Positions 52,820 through 61,763 of a stretch of DNA of 64,000 nt are shown piece by piece. The position numbers and the translations under genes are program-made. Within the stretch, counting starts at the first letter, position 1, and every line of letters begins with the position of its first letter. The notes beneath the pieces are model-generated. The model worked only from the letters and a program-made list of their open reading frames with translations. It ran no database searches and was not told the origin of the DNA. The DNA is from Desulfuromonadales bacterium (GTDB taxonomy: Bacteria; Desulfobacterota; Desulfuromonadia; Geobacterales; Pseudopelobacteraceae): contig DUZS01000003.1 in assembly GCA_013349405.1 (NCBI GenBank), positions 124,001 through 188,000 of the forward strand. Direction: 5' to 3'.

Positions 52820-54664
52820 CTATTCCCATTCTTCTTGACTGTAAAATTCGGCCATTGTTATCGCTCCCGTCGGACAGCGGCGGGCGCACATGCCGCAGTT
52901 GACGCAGCGGCTCTCGTCCTTGATGATGGCGGTCATCCCCTTGCTGCGGGGCGACATCCGTGCCAGCGTACCAGTCAGTTTTTCGAGATTTGTATCACCC
53001 TGGATATCTGCCAGTCGGACCAATTTCAGGGCACCGTAGACACAGGTGTCTGCGCAGGTTCCGCACAGGATACAGCGCGATCGGTCAAATACGGTCTGGA
53101 TGCTGCACTGTCGGCATCTGGCTGCCTGCTGGCGTGCCTGGGCTTCATCAAAGCCGATAGTGATCTCTTCCTGGCTCTTGATTCTTTCGACTGCAGCCCG
53201 TTTCGGAATCTTCACCGAAGGTATGGTTTCGCAGCGGGTATTCTCGAAGTCAGGTGCCACTGGCCTCATATAGCCTTTCTTACTCAGGTGCAGTTTTTTA
53301 CCGCGAAGGTACCCATGAATGGCACGAGCCGCACGTTGACCGTCAGCGATGGCGTCGGTTGCATTCCTGGCGAAACGCCAGCGCACATCCCCTCCGGCGA
53401 AGACGCCGGGAAGGTTTGTGGACATATCTTCGTTTGCGCGAATCAGTCCGGCGGGGGTGATGTCAAGACCTTTCAGACCCGCGAGCGATGGTATGGTAGA
53501 GGACTGACCTACGGCGAGGATTACAGAGTCTACTTCCATGTTGGTTGTGCTGCCCGAAACATAGGTGGGGCTGAATTTTCCCTCACTATCGAAGACCGAT
53601 TTCACATCTAGAAATTCGACTCCAGTCACCCGACCTTCCTTTCCTGTGATCCGCTGTGGTCCGAGGGAAGGATGAAAGGTGATGCCTTCTTCCTGGGCAT
53701 CCTCTTTCTCCGACAGACTGGCGGGCATGGACTCCCAGGACTCCAGACAGGCGATCATTACCTGTTCGGCCCCCTGACGCACGGCATGCTGGGCACAGTC
53801 TATTGCCACTCCGCCACCCCCGATGACGAGGCAGCGCTTCCCTAACGAAATTTTATCATGGTCCCGCACATAATCTACTCCATGGTAGACCCCCTTCAGT
53901 TCGGTGCCTTTCAGATCAAGCACCATGGGATCCTGAAGACCAATGGTAATAAACACGGCTTCGTAGCCCTGCTCGCGAAGATTGGCCAGCGTCAGATCTC
54001 CTCCGACGGGGCTGTTCAATTTGAGATCCACTCCCAGTTCAAGAATTGCCTCGATCTCCAGCTGGAGTATTTCCTTCGGCAAGCGAAAGGCCGGAATCCC
54101 GGTCCGCAGCATGCCGCCCGGCAGGGGAGCTGCCTCATAAATTACGACCTGGTAGCCAAGCACGGCAAGATCGTGAGCGGCAGTCAAACCGGTTGGACCG
54201 GAACCGACTACGGCAACCCGGGCAGGAGGCCTTTGGGAACCCGTTTTTTCATTTTTAGCCCTTCTGAACCGTGACATGGTCAGGAGGTGGTTACCGGTCC
54301 GGTCGCTCATCCACTGATCCTGCTGAGAGTAGAGATCGAGTTTTTTTATAACGGAAATGGGTGAAGCAACACCGTGACGGTCGCAGGCAAAACGCTTTAA
54401 GGCGCGAATGTCTACCGGGTTGCCCTCACCGGTTTTACGGCAGGTTTTCTCGCAGGGGGCGGTGCAGACACGACTGCATACGGAAACCAGAGGGTTTGTC
54501 TGCCGGGCGATGAGGTAGGCTTTCTCGTAATCACCTACGGAAATGGCGCGTACATATCTCTTGGTATCTGTCGCCAGTGGGCACGCGCTTTGACATGCCA
54601 CCAGAGCCTGATAGTCGTCGATACCCAGAATCTTTACCTGATATTTGCCGGTCTGGTCGCCCAT
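52820..54664 (-). CDS. GltD-like iron-sulfur flavoprotein with two C-terminal [4Fe-4S] clusters
   Basis: 614 residues. An N-terminal Cys-rich region (ACPLATDTKRYV and VCSRVCTAPCEKTCRK) is typical of the glutamate-synthase small subunit/DPYD family; FAD- and NAD(P)-binding motifs follow (VVGSGPTGLTAAHDLA and VIGGGGVAIDCAQHA); two [4Fe-4S] clusters end the protein (CRQC, CILCGTCADTC and CVNCGMCARRCP). It lies between the bc complex and the RND gene in one operon. It could couple the quinone pool or a ferredoxin to NAD(P), for example for reverse electron flow from menaquinol. The direction of electron flow is an open question. Confidence 0.85.
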   Translation of the reverse strand: MGDQTGKYQVKILGIDDYQALVACQSACPLATDTKRYVRAISVGDYEKAYLIARQTNPLVSVCSRVCTAPCEKTCRKTGEGNPVDIRALKRFACDRHGVASPISVIKKLDLYSQQDQWMSDRTGNHLLTMSRFRRAKNEKTGSQRPPARVAVVGSGPTGLTAAHDLAVLGYQVVIYEAAPLPGGMLRTGIPAFRLPKEILQLEIEAILELGVDLKLNSPVGGDLTLANLREQGYEAVFITIGLQDPMVLDLKGTELKGVYHGVDYVRDHDKISLGKRCLVIGGGGVAIDCAQHAVRQGAEQVMIACLESWESMPASLSEKEDAQEEGITFHPSLGPQRITGKEGRVTGVEFLDVKSVFDSEGKFSPTYVSGSTTNMEVDSVILAVGQSSTIPSLAGLKGLDITPAGLIRANEDMSTNLPGVFAGGDVRWRFARNATDAIADGQRAARAIHGYLRGKKLHLSKKGYMRPVAPDFENTRCETIPSVKIPKRAAVERIKSQEEITIGFDEAQARQQAARCRQCSIQTVFDRSRCILCGTCADTCVYGALKLVRLADIQGDTNLEKLTGTLARMSPRSKGMTAIIKDESRCVNCGMCARRCPTGAITMAEFYSQEEWE

Positions 54665-54688
54665 GTTCTCCTCCTCTCTAACACCACT

Positions 54689-57175
54689 CTAATATTCAAC
54701 AATAACGTTTTCCGGGACTGCTGCTTTTTCTGCGGCGGGTGCTTCCACAGACTCATGCTCGTTTTTCAGCAGGAAGTGAGACAGAGAGGGGATCAATACC
54801 AGAGCACCAATCATGTTCCAGAGAAACATGAACGTCAGCAGGATACCCATATCGGCCTGGAACTTGATCGGGGAGAGCGCCCAGGTGATAACTCCGCCGG
54901 CCAGGGTGATACCGACCAGAGCGACAACCTTGCCGGTGAACTGCACCGCCTTTTTGTAGGCCTCACCCAGTGACAGACCATCCCGCTGGTACTTGAGCTG
55001 CATACTGAGCAGGTAGAGCGCGTAGTCGATTCCGATGCCGACCCCGAGTGCGATAACCGGCAGCGTGGCAACCTTGACGCCGATGCCGAGTGCAACCATC
55101 AGCGCCTCGCAGAGGATCGAGGTCAAGATCAGCGGCAGTACCGCCACGATCACCGCCCGCCAACTGCGGAAAGTGATGAAGCAGAGGATTATGACCGCGC
55201 CGTAGACGTAGAGCAACATGGTGCGATTGGCCTGCTTGACCACTATGTTGGTGGCAGCCTCGATTCCGGAACTGCCGGCGGCAAGCAGAAACTGCCGATC
55301 TTTGGTGCTGTGCTTACTGACAAATTCTTCCGCTACCGTCAGCACCCGATCCAGCGTCTCGGCCTTGTGATCGGTCAGATAGGCGATGATCGGCATGACT
55401 GATATGGTGCTGTTGATCATTTCCGGATTGTCAAAGCAGGACTGCTGACCACCGAAGTTAAGAACTTCCTGGCTCCGGTTCAGGGTGTACCATTTGGGGT
55501 TGCCGTCGTAGGTGCCGGCGGTAACCATCCGTATTGAGTCGCCTAATGTTACGGTGGCCTGCACACCCGGCACCTGCCTGAGGGCAAAGGCCAGTCGGTC
55601 GGCTTCGATCAGAGGTTCATACTTGATGGCGCCTTCGACCGGTGTCTTCATGATCACGGCAAATTGGTCACTGGAAAGCGAATAGTTCGAAGTGATGTAG
55701 GTGTTATCCTTGTTGTAACGGGAATTCGGACGGAGTTCGGGGGCACCCGGATCGAGATCGCCGATTTTGAGATTGAGGCTGACGATAAAGCCGCCCACTG
55801 CCAGCACGGCGGATATCAGTAACGCACGGGTCGCCCAGCGCCGTTCAGTGAAATGGTCCAGCAGACTCCAGATGGCACCGGCACCTTTGCCTTTGCTCTC
55901 TTCGGTCTCTTCCTGCAGACTCTGTTTCGCTGCTGTGAGACTGACTCCGGTGAAGGAGAGGAATACCGGCAGGAGCAGCAGGTTGGTGACTATCAGTCCG
56001 GCTACCCCGATGCTGGCGGTAATTGCCAGGTCCTTGATCACCGGTATATCGATCATCATCAGTACGGCAAAACCGACCGCATCGGCCATCAGCGCGGTCA
56101 GGCCGGCGACAAAGAGTCTGCGGAAAGTGTAACGTGCTGCAATCTGCTTGTGGGTGCCACGTCCGACGTCCTGCATGATGCCGTTCATTTTCTGTACGCC
56201 GTGGGAAACACCGATGGCAAAGACCAAAAACGGGACGAGGATCGAGTAGGGATCGAGCTCGTAGCCGAAGGTGGCAACGATACCTAATTGCCAGATGACC
56301 GCGACTACTGAGCAGAGAATCACCAGGGCCGTGCTCCGTATGCAGCGGGTGTAGAGAAATATGACAATTGTGGCAATCAGGGCAGCAATGCCAAAATAGG
56401 TCATTACCTGCATTAAGCCGTCAATCAGGTCTCCCACCATCTTGGCGAAGCCGACTATGTGTATCTTTATCTTCCCGGCCGGTTGCTTACCATCAGTTGT
56501 AGCGGCTTCATACTTCTTGCGGATACTCTCTTCGATCTGTTTGGAGAAGACACTGTAGTCCAGTCGTTTTCCGGTATTGGGATCGTTATCCAGCAGCGGG
56601 ACAAAGACGAGGGCTGACTTGTAGTTTGTCCCCAGAAGACTGCCGACGATGCCGGAACGGGTAATGTTCTGCTTGAGTTGTGCTACCTTCTCCGGAGAGC
56701 CGTCGAAGTTGTCCGGCATGACCGGCCCTCCCTGAAAGCCCTCTTCGGTCACCTCGTTCCAGCGTACTGCGGGGGTCCAGATCGATTTCACCCAGGCGCG
56801 GTCAACGCCGGTGGTGAGAACAAGGTCATCATTGATCTGTCTGAGAACGTCCAGATACTGCGGGTCAAAGATGTCACCCTGAGTATTCTCGACAACCACG
56901 CGGATCGAGTTGCCAAGACCGGGTAAATCTTTTTTGTTGGCGAGATAGTTTTTGATATACGGATGACTCTGCGGCAGCATCTTCTCGAAACTGGCGTTAA
57001 AGACGGTTTTCGTTGTCTGGTAGGCCAGCAGCAAGGTCATAACCACACAGGCGACCATCACCGCCATGCGGTTATTGAAAATCAGACGCTCTAACAAGTT
57101 GCCGGAATTGTTGTCAAAGTCCTTGGGATCCGTAACAACCGGCATCTCTTCAATTTTACCTGTTCCAGCAGCCAT
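54689..57175 (-). CDS. RND-superfamily transporter (MMPL/SSD type)
   Basis: 828 residues with about 12 membrane helices in two halves, each with a large periplasmic loop between helices 1 and 2. RND-like charged residues are seen in LGVGIGIDYALY and in FAIGVSHGVQKMN. It is of the single-gene HAE3/MMPL type rather than the tripartite AcrB type; no membrane fusion protein is encoded beside it. In many aromatic- and steroid-degrading bacteria it travels with YCF48-, DUF1329- and DUF1302-type genes, as here, suggesting movement of a hydrophobic substrate or lipid across the envelope. Confidence 0.9.
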   Translation of the reverse strand: MAAGTGKIEEMPVVTDPKDFDNNSGNLLERLIFNNRMAVMVACVVMTLLLAYQTTKTVFNASFEKMLPQSHPYIKNYLANKKDLPGLGNSIRVVVENTQGDIFDPQYLDVLRQINDDLVLTTGVDRAWVKSIWTPAVRWNEVTEEGFQGGPVMPDNFDGSPEKVAQLKQNITRSGIVGSLLGTNYKSALVFVPLLDNDPNTGKRLDYSVFSKQIEESIRKKYEAATTDGKQPAGKIKIHIVGFAKMVGDLIDGLMQVMTYFGIAALIATIVIFLYTRCIRSTALVILCSVVAVIWQLGIVATFGYELDPYSILVPFLVFAIGVSHGVQKMNGIMQDVGRGTHKQIAARYTFRRLFVAGLTALMADAVGFAVLMMIDIPVIKDLAITASIGVAGLIVTNLLLLPVFLSFTGVSLTAAKQSLQEETEESKGKGAGAIWSLLDHFTERRWATRALLISAVLAVGGFIVSLNLKIGDLDPGAPELRPNSRYNKDNTYITSNYSLSSDQFAVIMKTPVEGAIKYEPLIEADRLAFALRQVPGVQATVTLGDSIRMVTAGTYDGNPKWYTLNRSQEVLNFGGQQSCFDNPEMINSTISVMPIIAYLTDHKAETLDRVLTVAEEFVSKHSTKDRQFLLAAGSSGIEAATNIVVKQANRTMLLYVYGAVIILCFITFRSWRAVIVAVLPLILTSILCEALMVALGIGVKVATLPVIALGVGIGIDYALYLLSMQLKYQRDGLSLGEAYKKAVQFTGKVVALVGITLAGGVITWALSPIKFQADMGILLTFMFLWNMIGALVLIPSLSHFLLKNEHESVEAPAAEKAAVPENVIVEY

Positions 57176-57210
57176 ATCTAGTTCTCCCTGTCAGGCATAA
57201 CAACGTCTAA

Positions 57211-58380
57211 TTATTTGATTGTTTGAAGCGTTGCTCCGAGCGGACCGACCAATGCTATGGTGGTATTGTCAACGGTGGTGACTGCTGATGCAGGAGTTGG
57301 CCGTTCAACCGGAACAATTTTGAAGCTTGAACCACTGTCGCTGCTAACGAGAATCTGACCACCCTGGCTAACCAGCACAAACTTTCCTTCAGTGGTAATT
57401 GTTCCGCTCACCAATCCTGCCGGTACGCCGGTTTCAATTTTATTCCAGCTGGCACCGTCATCACTGCTGCGGAATACGTTGCCACGCATACCAAAGGCAA
57501 CGGCAGCCCCCTGTTTGCCGGTAACCCCGAAGAAAGTTCCGTTGTAGGAGGTTTTGATTGCAATAAATCGCCCGGTTTTTTGATCCAGCTTAAAAATAAC
57601 GCCCTGCTCGGCAGTAATGAAGAGATCCTTCCCTACTGGCCGTATTGAGTACAGGTGATAGCGCTTCGGATTATCGATGCGGTCATATAGGGGCACCCAG
57701 CTTTTACCGCCATTATTTGTTCGGAATATCAGGCTGAAGGCACCGACTATATATCCGGTATTTTCGTTTTCAAACCAGACGTCCAGGAACGGCTTGTCCG
57801 GCCCCTGATCGGTGAATTTTTTAAGTTCTTCCATCAGGCCAACCACTTCGTACTTCTCCGGCTTGCCGATCTTTGGCAGTTCGGGGGCGACGTGACAGCC
57901 GGTGCATGATTTAGTACCCATGTAGTGACTTTCCATAACCTGAGCGGCGGCACGACCGTCAAACTGTTTGATCCAGGTGGTGCCACTGTCTTCGCTATGC
58001 AGCACAACGCCGTCATGCCCGACCGCCCACCCTCTCTGTGGTGTGGGGAAATGAACCGCCAGCAGATCGGAACTGACCGGTACGCCGGCCTGAGACCAGC
58101 TTTTACCGTTATCATCCGTGGAGACAATCTGGCCGAGTTGGCCGACACTGATAATGCGTTTGCCGGCCATGGCAACACCGTTAAGGACGGCTTTATTGGC
58201 AAATCTGCTTTTGGGTGCCGGTGTGTCGAGAATATCCTGATAGGGTGCTTCAACGGCAGCTTTGTCGTCTTTTTGTCCCATCAATGCACCGAAACCATCC
58301 CAGAATTTGGCGGCAAAGGCCAGTGAGGAAGACAACACTACGGCTGTTATCAGCGCTATCAGTAGTATTCTGTATTTCAT
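57211..58380 (-). CDS. YCF48-like beta-propeller with one heme-binding motif
   Basis: 389 residues; GGAGG precedes the ATG at 58380. A signal peptide (residues 1-23, ending AFAA) and repeated propeller blades with the BNR/YCF48 pattern (TDDNGKSWSQ, SEDSGTTWIKQF, RTNNGGKSWVPL, SSDDGASWNKI). Between blades, near residues 158-162, is the motif CTGCH in a roughly 55-residue insertion, a possible covalent heme site that is not part of the basic propeller fold. It accompanies the RND gene and is probably periplasmic, where it may help assemble or regulate the transporter. Confidence 0.82.
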   Translation of the reverse strand: MKYRILLIALITAVVLSSSLAFAAKFWDGFGALMGQKDDKAAVEAPYQDILDTPAPKSRFANKAVLNGVAMAGKRIISVGQLGQIVSTDDNGKSWSQAGVPVSSDLLAVHFPTPQRGWAVGHDGVVLHSEDSGTTWIKQFDGRAAAQVMESHYMGTKSCTGCHVAPELPKIGKPEKYEVVGLMEELKKFTDQGPDKPFLDVWFENENTGYIVGAFSLIFRTNNGGKSWVPLYDRIDNPKRYHLYSIRPVGKDLFITAEQGVIFKLDQKTGRFIAIKTSYNGTFFGVTGKQGAAVAFGMRGNVFRSSDDGASWNKIETGVPAGLVSGTITTEGKFVLVSQGGQILVSSDSGSSFKIVPVERPTPASAVTTVDNTTIALVGPLGATLQTIK

Positions 58381-58470
58381 GGATTTTCCTCCGAATGCGG
58401 TACTGCATAAATCACAGCTGCTTCTTCCTGCACTTTGGTGTCACGTACTTATATGAATAGTGTTATCTGA

Positions 58471-58508
58471 GGCGCTCCCGACCACCGGTCGTGGTGGCCG
58501 GGAGCGCT
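58471..58508 (-). promoter_or_regulatory. Long intercistronic stem-loop between DUF1329 and YCF48 genes
   Basis: GCGCTCCCG (58472-58480) pairs with CGGGAGCGC (58499-58507), and the inner CCACC pairs with GGTGG, leaving a six-base loop and one mismatch. No T tract follows on either strand, so it is more likely an mRNA processing or stability element than a full terminator. It would cut the transcript between the outer-membrane genes and the rest. Confidence 0.65.
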
Positions 58509-58522
58509 CGGTGTGCCAAAAC

Positions 58523-59878
58523 TTAACGAACCCCACCGGTTGCCAGTGAATCAGCCGTCCAATCTTTGGCAGGAAACGGAGTAGTGTGGTAGAGAATTCC
58601 TTTCTTGCCCCGCGTCGGTATGGCGTTGATTGCATAGGAGTTGGTTACCAGATCGGTTATGGAAAAAGAATCCGGGAACGGGCAAGGCACATCGTACTGC
58701 TGGGTGATGTAGTTCATGCCTACACGGTACAGTTGACCGCGACCATCGTACTTGTCGGCCAGGGAAGCTGCCCAGGAATCTTCATCCAGGTAAAACACCT
58801 GCTTGCCGTAGAGATGACGTTTACCCGGTTTTAAGGTGCCTTCAACAACCCAGACCCGGTGCAGTTCCCAACGGACGAGATCCGGGTTAAGGTGGTTTGC
58901 CTTCAGCAGATCCTTCTCGGGATCAGCCCAATAGAGCATCTTGTATTCGTTGTACGGTATGTACATCTCTTTCTTGCCGATAATCTTGAAGTTATAGCGC
59001 TCGAGCGAGCCGCTGAACAGGAACAGGTCGTCCCAGGTGGTCTGGCCGCCGAACAGTGAACTGGGGGTGTCAAAGGAAAGGTCCGGAGCAAGCTTTGTTC
59101 GCCGCTGGCCGGGCAGATACTGCCATCCCTGTCGTGCGCTTTTAGTAAAATCAATCGGATCAATGATCAGCACCGCCTCGCCAACACGCCGGGCTGGCCC
59201 CAGAAACAGATCCTTGAGCGCATAGAAGTCTTTTGTGTCAGGTTTGGCCGGATCGTAATAGGGGTATTCCTGGGTGACATCACCATCGGCCTGCATGGTT
59301 ATGCGACCAGCGGAGTCAACAGTGTAGGCCTTATACCTGATTTCAAAGGCAAGACCATTGAAATGGAGCAAGTGGTTCCACATGGCTTCATAGCCGTCAT
59401 TCGGGATAGGGAATGGCAGACCGGCATGGGCACCGGTGAACGACAGACCGCCGCCGATGGTCTTGGCTGCAGTCGCTGCTTTCACGGTATTATCCAGAAC
59501 GTATTTTGGATACGTTGCAGTACGGTGGGTCGGGTAGACATCAAGCCGGAACGTCGGATACTTCTTCAGCATGGCCTTGATACCTTCGGAGAGTTTATCG
59601 TTGTACTGGTCCATGTTTTTGGCGCTGATCGAGAACTGCGGCTTTTCCCCTTCAAACGGGTCTGGTCGCCACCCCTTCTTGGTGTAGTTGGCAGGCGCCT
59701 TGCTGAGACCGCCGGTAAATTCAGGAATGGTGCCTTCCTTGTTACCGGCTTTTTCAGCGCCAACGAGAGTCAGGTTTTTGCCGAGCTGGGCAGCCTTTTC
59801 AGCAGAGACCGCACCAAAGGCGAGGCCCGCGTATGACATGGATAATCCGAGTGCAATCAGACTGGTACGTAATTTCAT
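58523..59878 (-). CDS. DUF1329 outer-membrane-associated protein
   Basis: 451 residues from the ATG ending at 59878, with AAGGAGG before it. A signal peptide (about residues 1-22, ending AFGAV) precedes a beta-rich protein of the DUF1329 family (fragments FTGGLSKAPANYTKKGW, GLPFPIPNDGYEAMWNHLL and PYNEYKMLYW). These proteins, structurally like the lipoprotein-carrier LolA/LolB fold, are found beside DUF1302 barrels and RND pumps in bacteria that degrade hydrophobic compounds. The role is unproven; carrying a hydrophobic ligand across the periplasm is plausible. Confidence 0.88.
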   Translation of the reverse strand: MKLRTSLIALGLSMSYAGLAFGAVSAEKAAQLGKNLTLVGAEKAGNKEGTIPEFTGGLSKAPANYTKKGWRPDPFEGEKPQFSISAKNMDQYNDKLSEGIKAMLKKYPTFRLDVYPTHRTATYPKYVLDNTVKAATAAKTIGGGLSFTGAHAGLPFPIPNDGYEAMWNHLLHFNGLAFEIRYKAYTVDSAGRITMQADGDVTQEYPYYDPAKPDTKDFYALKDLFLGPARRVGEAVLIIDPIDFTKSARQGWQYLPGQRRTKLAPDLSFDTPSSLFGGQTTWDDLFLFSGSLERYNFKIIGKKEMYIPYNEYKMLYWADPEKDLLKANHLNPDLVRWELHRVWVVEGTLKPGKRHLYGKQVFYLDEDSWAASLADKYDGRGQLYRVGMNYITQQYDVPCPFPDSFSITDLVTNSYAINAIPTRGKKGILYHTTPFPAKDWTADSLATGGVR

Positions 59879-59896
59879 AATATTCCTCCTTATTTG

Positions 59897-61657
59897 TTAG
59901 AATGATGCTTTTAATGTCAAGGAGAGCAGATCGCGGTCCCTGAGTAAGGCAATCGCGTCTGCAGCGCCGAGACTGCCGTTGACCGCAGGATTTGTTGCTG
60001 ATCCAAAACCGGGTGGTACAATCTGGCCATCTGATCCCGGATGGACATTGCCAAAGAAGCTGGCATAGGTCAGATCGACTTTGTATTTGGCGAAGATGTC
60101 AAAGGAGAGGCCGGCACTGTACGAACCGGTTCCCTTTGTGCCGCCGGTGAGAGTGGCCGAGTTACCGTGCATCCCCATGGAGAAGTTAATCGGCATGGCC
60201 AGATCTACGCCCGGAAGGATCTGTTTCCATTCCGGCACGAGGTTGACGGTTACAACTGAGTTGTCTCTGGTCGCGGCATCGTCACCTTGATTGACCGGGA
60301 ACCCTGTCGGGTTAAGCCCGCCCATACCGGTGAAATACTGGGCACCCGATGTGACTTTGTTCCAGCGACCGTAGGAAAACTCCAGTATGGCGGAGCCGGT
60401 ATCAAATACCGGGGTTTTCGGCAGAAGTGTCAGAAAGTTAATGACCGCATGCATAGTGTCACCACGGGCACCCTCGGGGGCAAACCATTGGCTGGTCAGC
60501 GGCATGTTTTTGCGATAGGAAATTTCGGAACCGACGCTGATGCCCTGTATGCTCTTGGCAAAGCTGATGCCGTACAGCTGGATGTTGGATTTGTAGTCGT
60601 AGTAAAAATTGGTCGGTAGTGCGGGGACAGGAGCACCCGGTAATTCAGTCTGTAGATTTCTTGACGAGAGGACCTGCGGCATTTTGTCGGAGAAGTTGCG
60701 ATAGTGGAGACCAATAGTGGCACCCAGTGCTTCAGGACTATAGGCAACCTTAAGTCCCCAGTCGCCAGAATTTTTTGGCGTGTGGTCGCCAGCATTCCGG
60801 GCTATACCATTAAAAGCTCCCGGTACTATCCACGGGAAATAGTAAAATTCGCCGTTGTTCATTAGACCATCAACCATACCGAGGTAACTGCCGGTCTCAG
60901 GAAATTTGTTCGCTTCCCACTGCAGATAGTATTGACCGGCGATGATAAGCTCTTTAGTCGGCTGAACGGTCATGGACACCTGATTCAGTGGACGAAAGAT
61001 CTCTTTCAGCTCAACGCCCGGCATGGCCAGGGCCTTGGCCATGTCTATCGGGGATTGAGAATAGGAAATCCCGTTGTTACCAGCCCCGGGGAAAAATGCT
61101 TCACCCCAATAAATCGTGTGCCGCCCGGCTCGGATGCCGACCGTTGTTTCACCGACATCAAATTTGGCAAAGCCGAAGGCGTCCAGCAGTTCACCATCCA
61201 CTCCGCCGAATCGATCCTTCGTTTTCGTGTTTAAGCCGGGGGCCGGTGCACCGTTGCTCCCTAAATGGTTGTAAAACAAGGTGTCGTTACCATCCAGCTT
61301 TGCGTGGTAGATCGGGTCATACCAGCCTGCACCGCTCAAACGCACACCATAATTCTTTTTGTAGACCGCATCCATCTCTGAGAGGAGATCCAGACGGCTG
61401 GACACGATGCCGACGTCAAAATTCCGGTCCCCATCATTGTGGTTGACGCTGTTTACAATATCCTTACTCTGACCTTTGAGGCGCTGAGCCAGGGTGTAGC
61501 GCAGGGTGTTGTCCCAATTGATGACAATATCCTCGTTTCCTGTATGAATCTCGAAGGCACTAACGCTGCCGCACACACCCATCACAGTCATCGCCGTAAC
61601 CACAGCCAAACTGATCTGAGGTATCTGTACCCATTTCCTGCTGTCTTGTCTCATCAT
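59897..61657 (-). CDS. DUF1302 outer-membrane beta-barrel protein
   Basis: 586 residues from the ATG ending at 61657 (a second ATG follows at once), with GGAGGG upstream. A signal peptide ends near SVSAFE; the mature protein opens IHTGNEDIVINWDNTLRYT and continues with many amphipathic strands and a terminal strand LSLTLKASF ending in Phe, as expected for an outer-membrane barrel. DUF1302 proteins accompany DUF1329 in degraders of aromatics, alkanes and steroids. It may be the uptake or efflux channel for the phenolic substrate of this operon. Confidence 0.88.
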   Translation of the reverse strand: MMRQDSRKWVQIPQISLAVVTAMTVMGVCGSVSAFEIHTGNEDIVINWDNTLRYTLAQRLKGQSKDIVNSVNHNDGDRNFDVGIVSSRLDLLSEMDAVYKKNYGVRLSGAGWYDPIYHAKLDGNDTLFYNHLGSNGAPAPGLNTKTKDRFGGVDGELLDAFGFAKFDVGETTVGIRAGRHTIYWGEAFFPGAGNNGISYSQSPIDMAKALAMPGVELKEIFRPLNQVSMTVQPTKELIIAGQYYLQWEANKFPETGSYLGMVDGLMNNGEFYYFPWIVPGAFNGIARNAGDHTPKNSGDWGLKVAYSPEALGATIGLHYRNFSDKMPQVLSSRNLQTELPGAPVPALPTNFYYDYKSNIQLYGISFAKSIQGISVGSEISYRKNMPLTSQWFAPEGARGDTMHAVINFLTLLPKTPVFDTGSAILEFSYGRWNKVTSGAQYFTGMGGLNPTGFPVNQGDDAATRDNSVVTVNLVPEWKQILPGVDLAMPINFSMGMHGNSATLTGGTKGTGSYSAGLSFDIFAKYKVDLTYASFFGNVHPGSDGQIVPPGFGSATNPAVNGSLGAADAIALLRDRDLLSLTLKASF

Positions 61658-61763
61658 CTAACCCTCCTTGTTCGTTATTTACTGCCGACACGTGAACGTT
61701 CCCAATAAAAACATACCTATAACCTGGCAATCCCTCCTTTCCAGAAATTGCATTTCATTTAAT

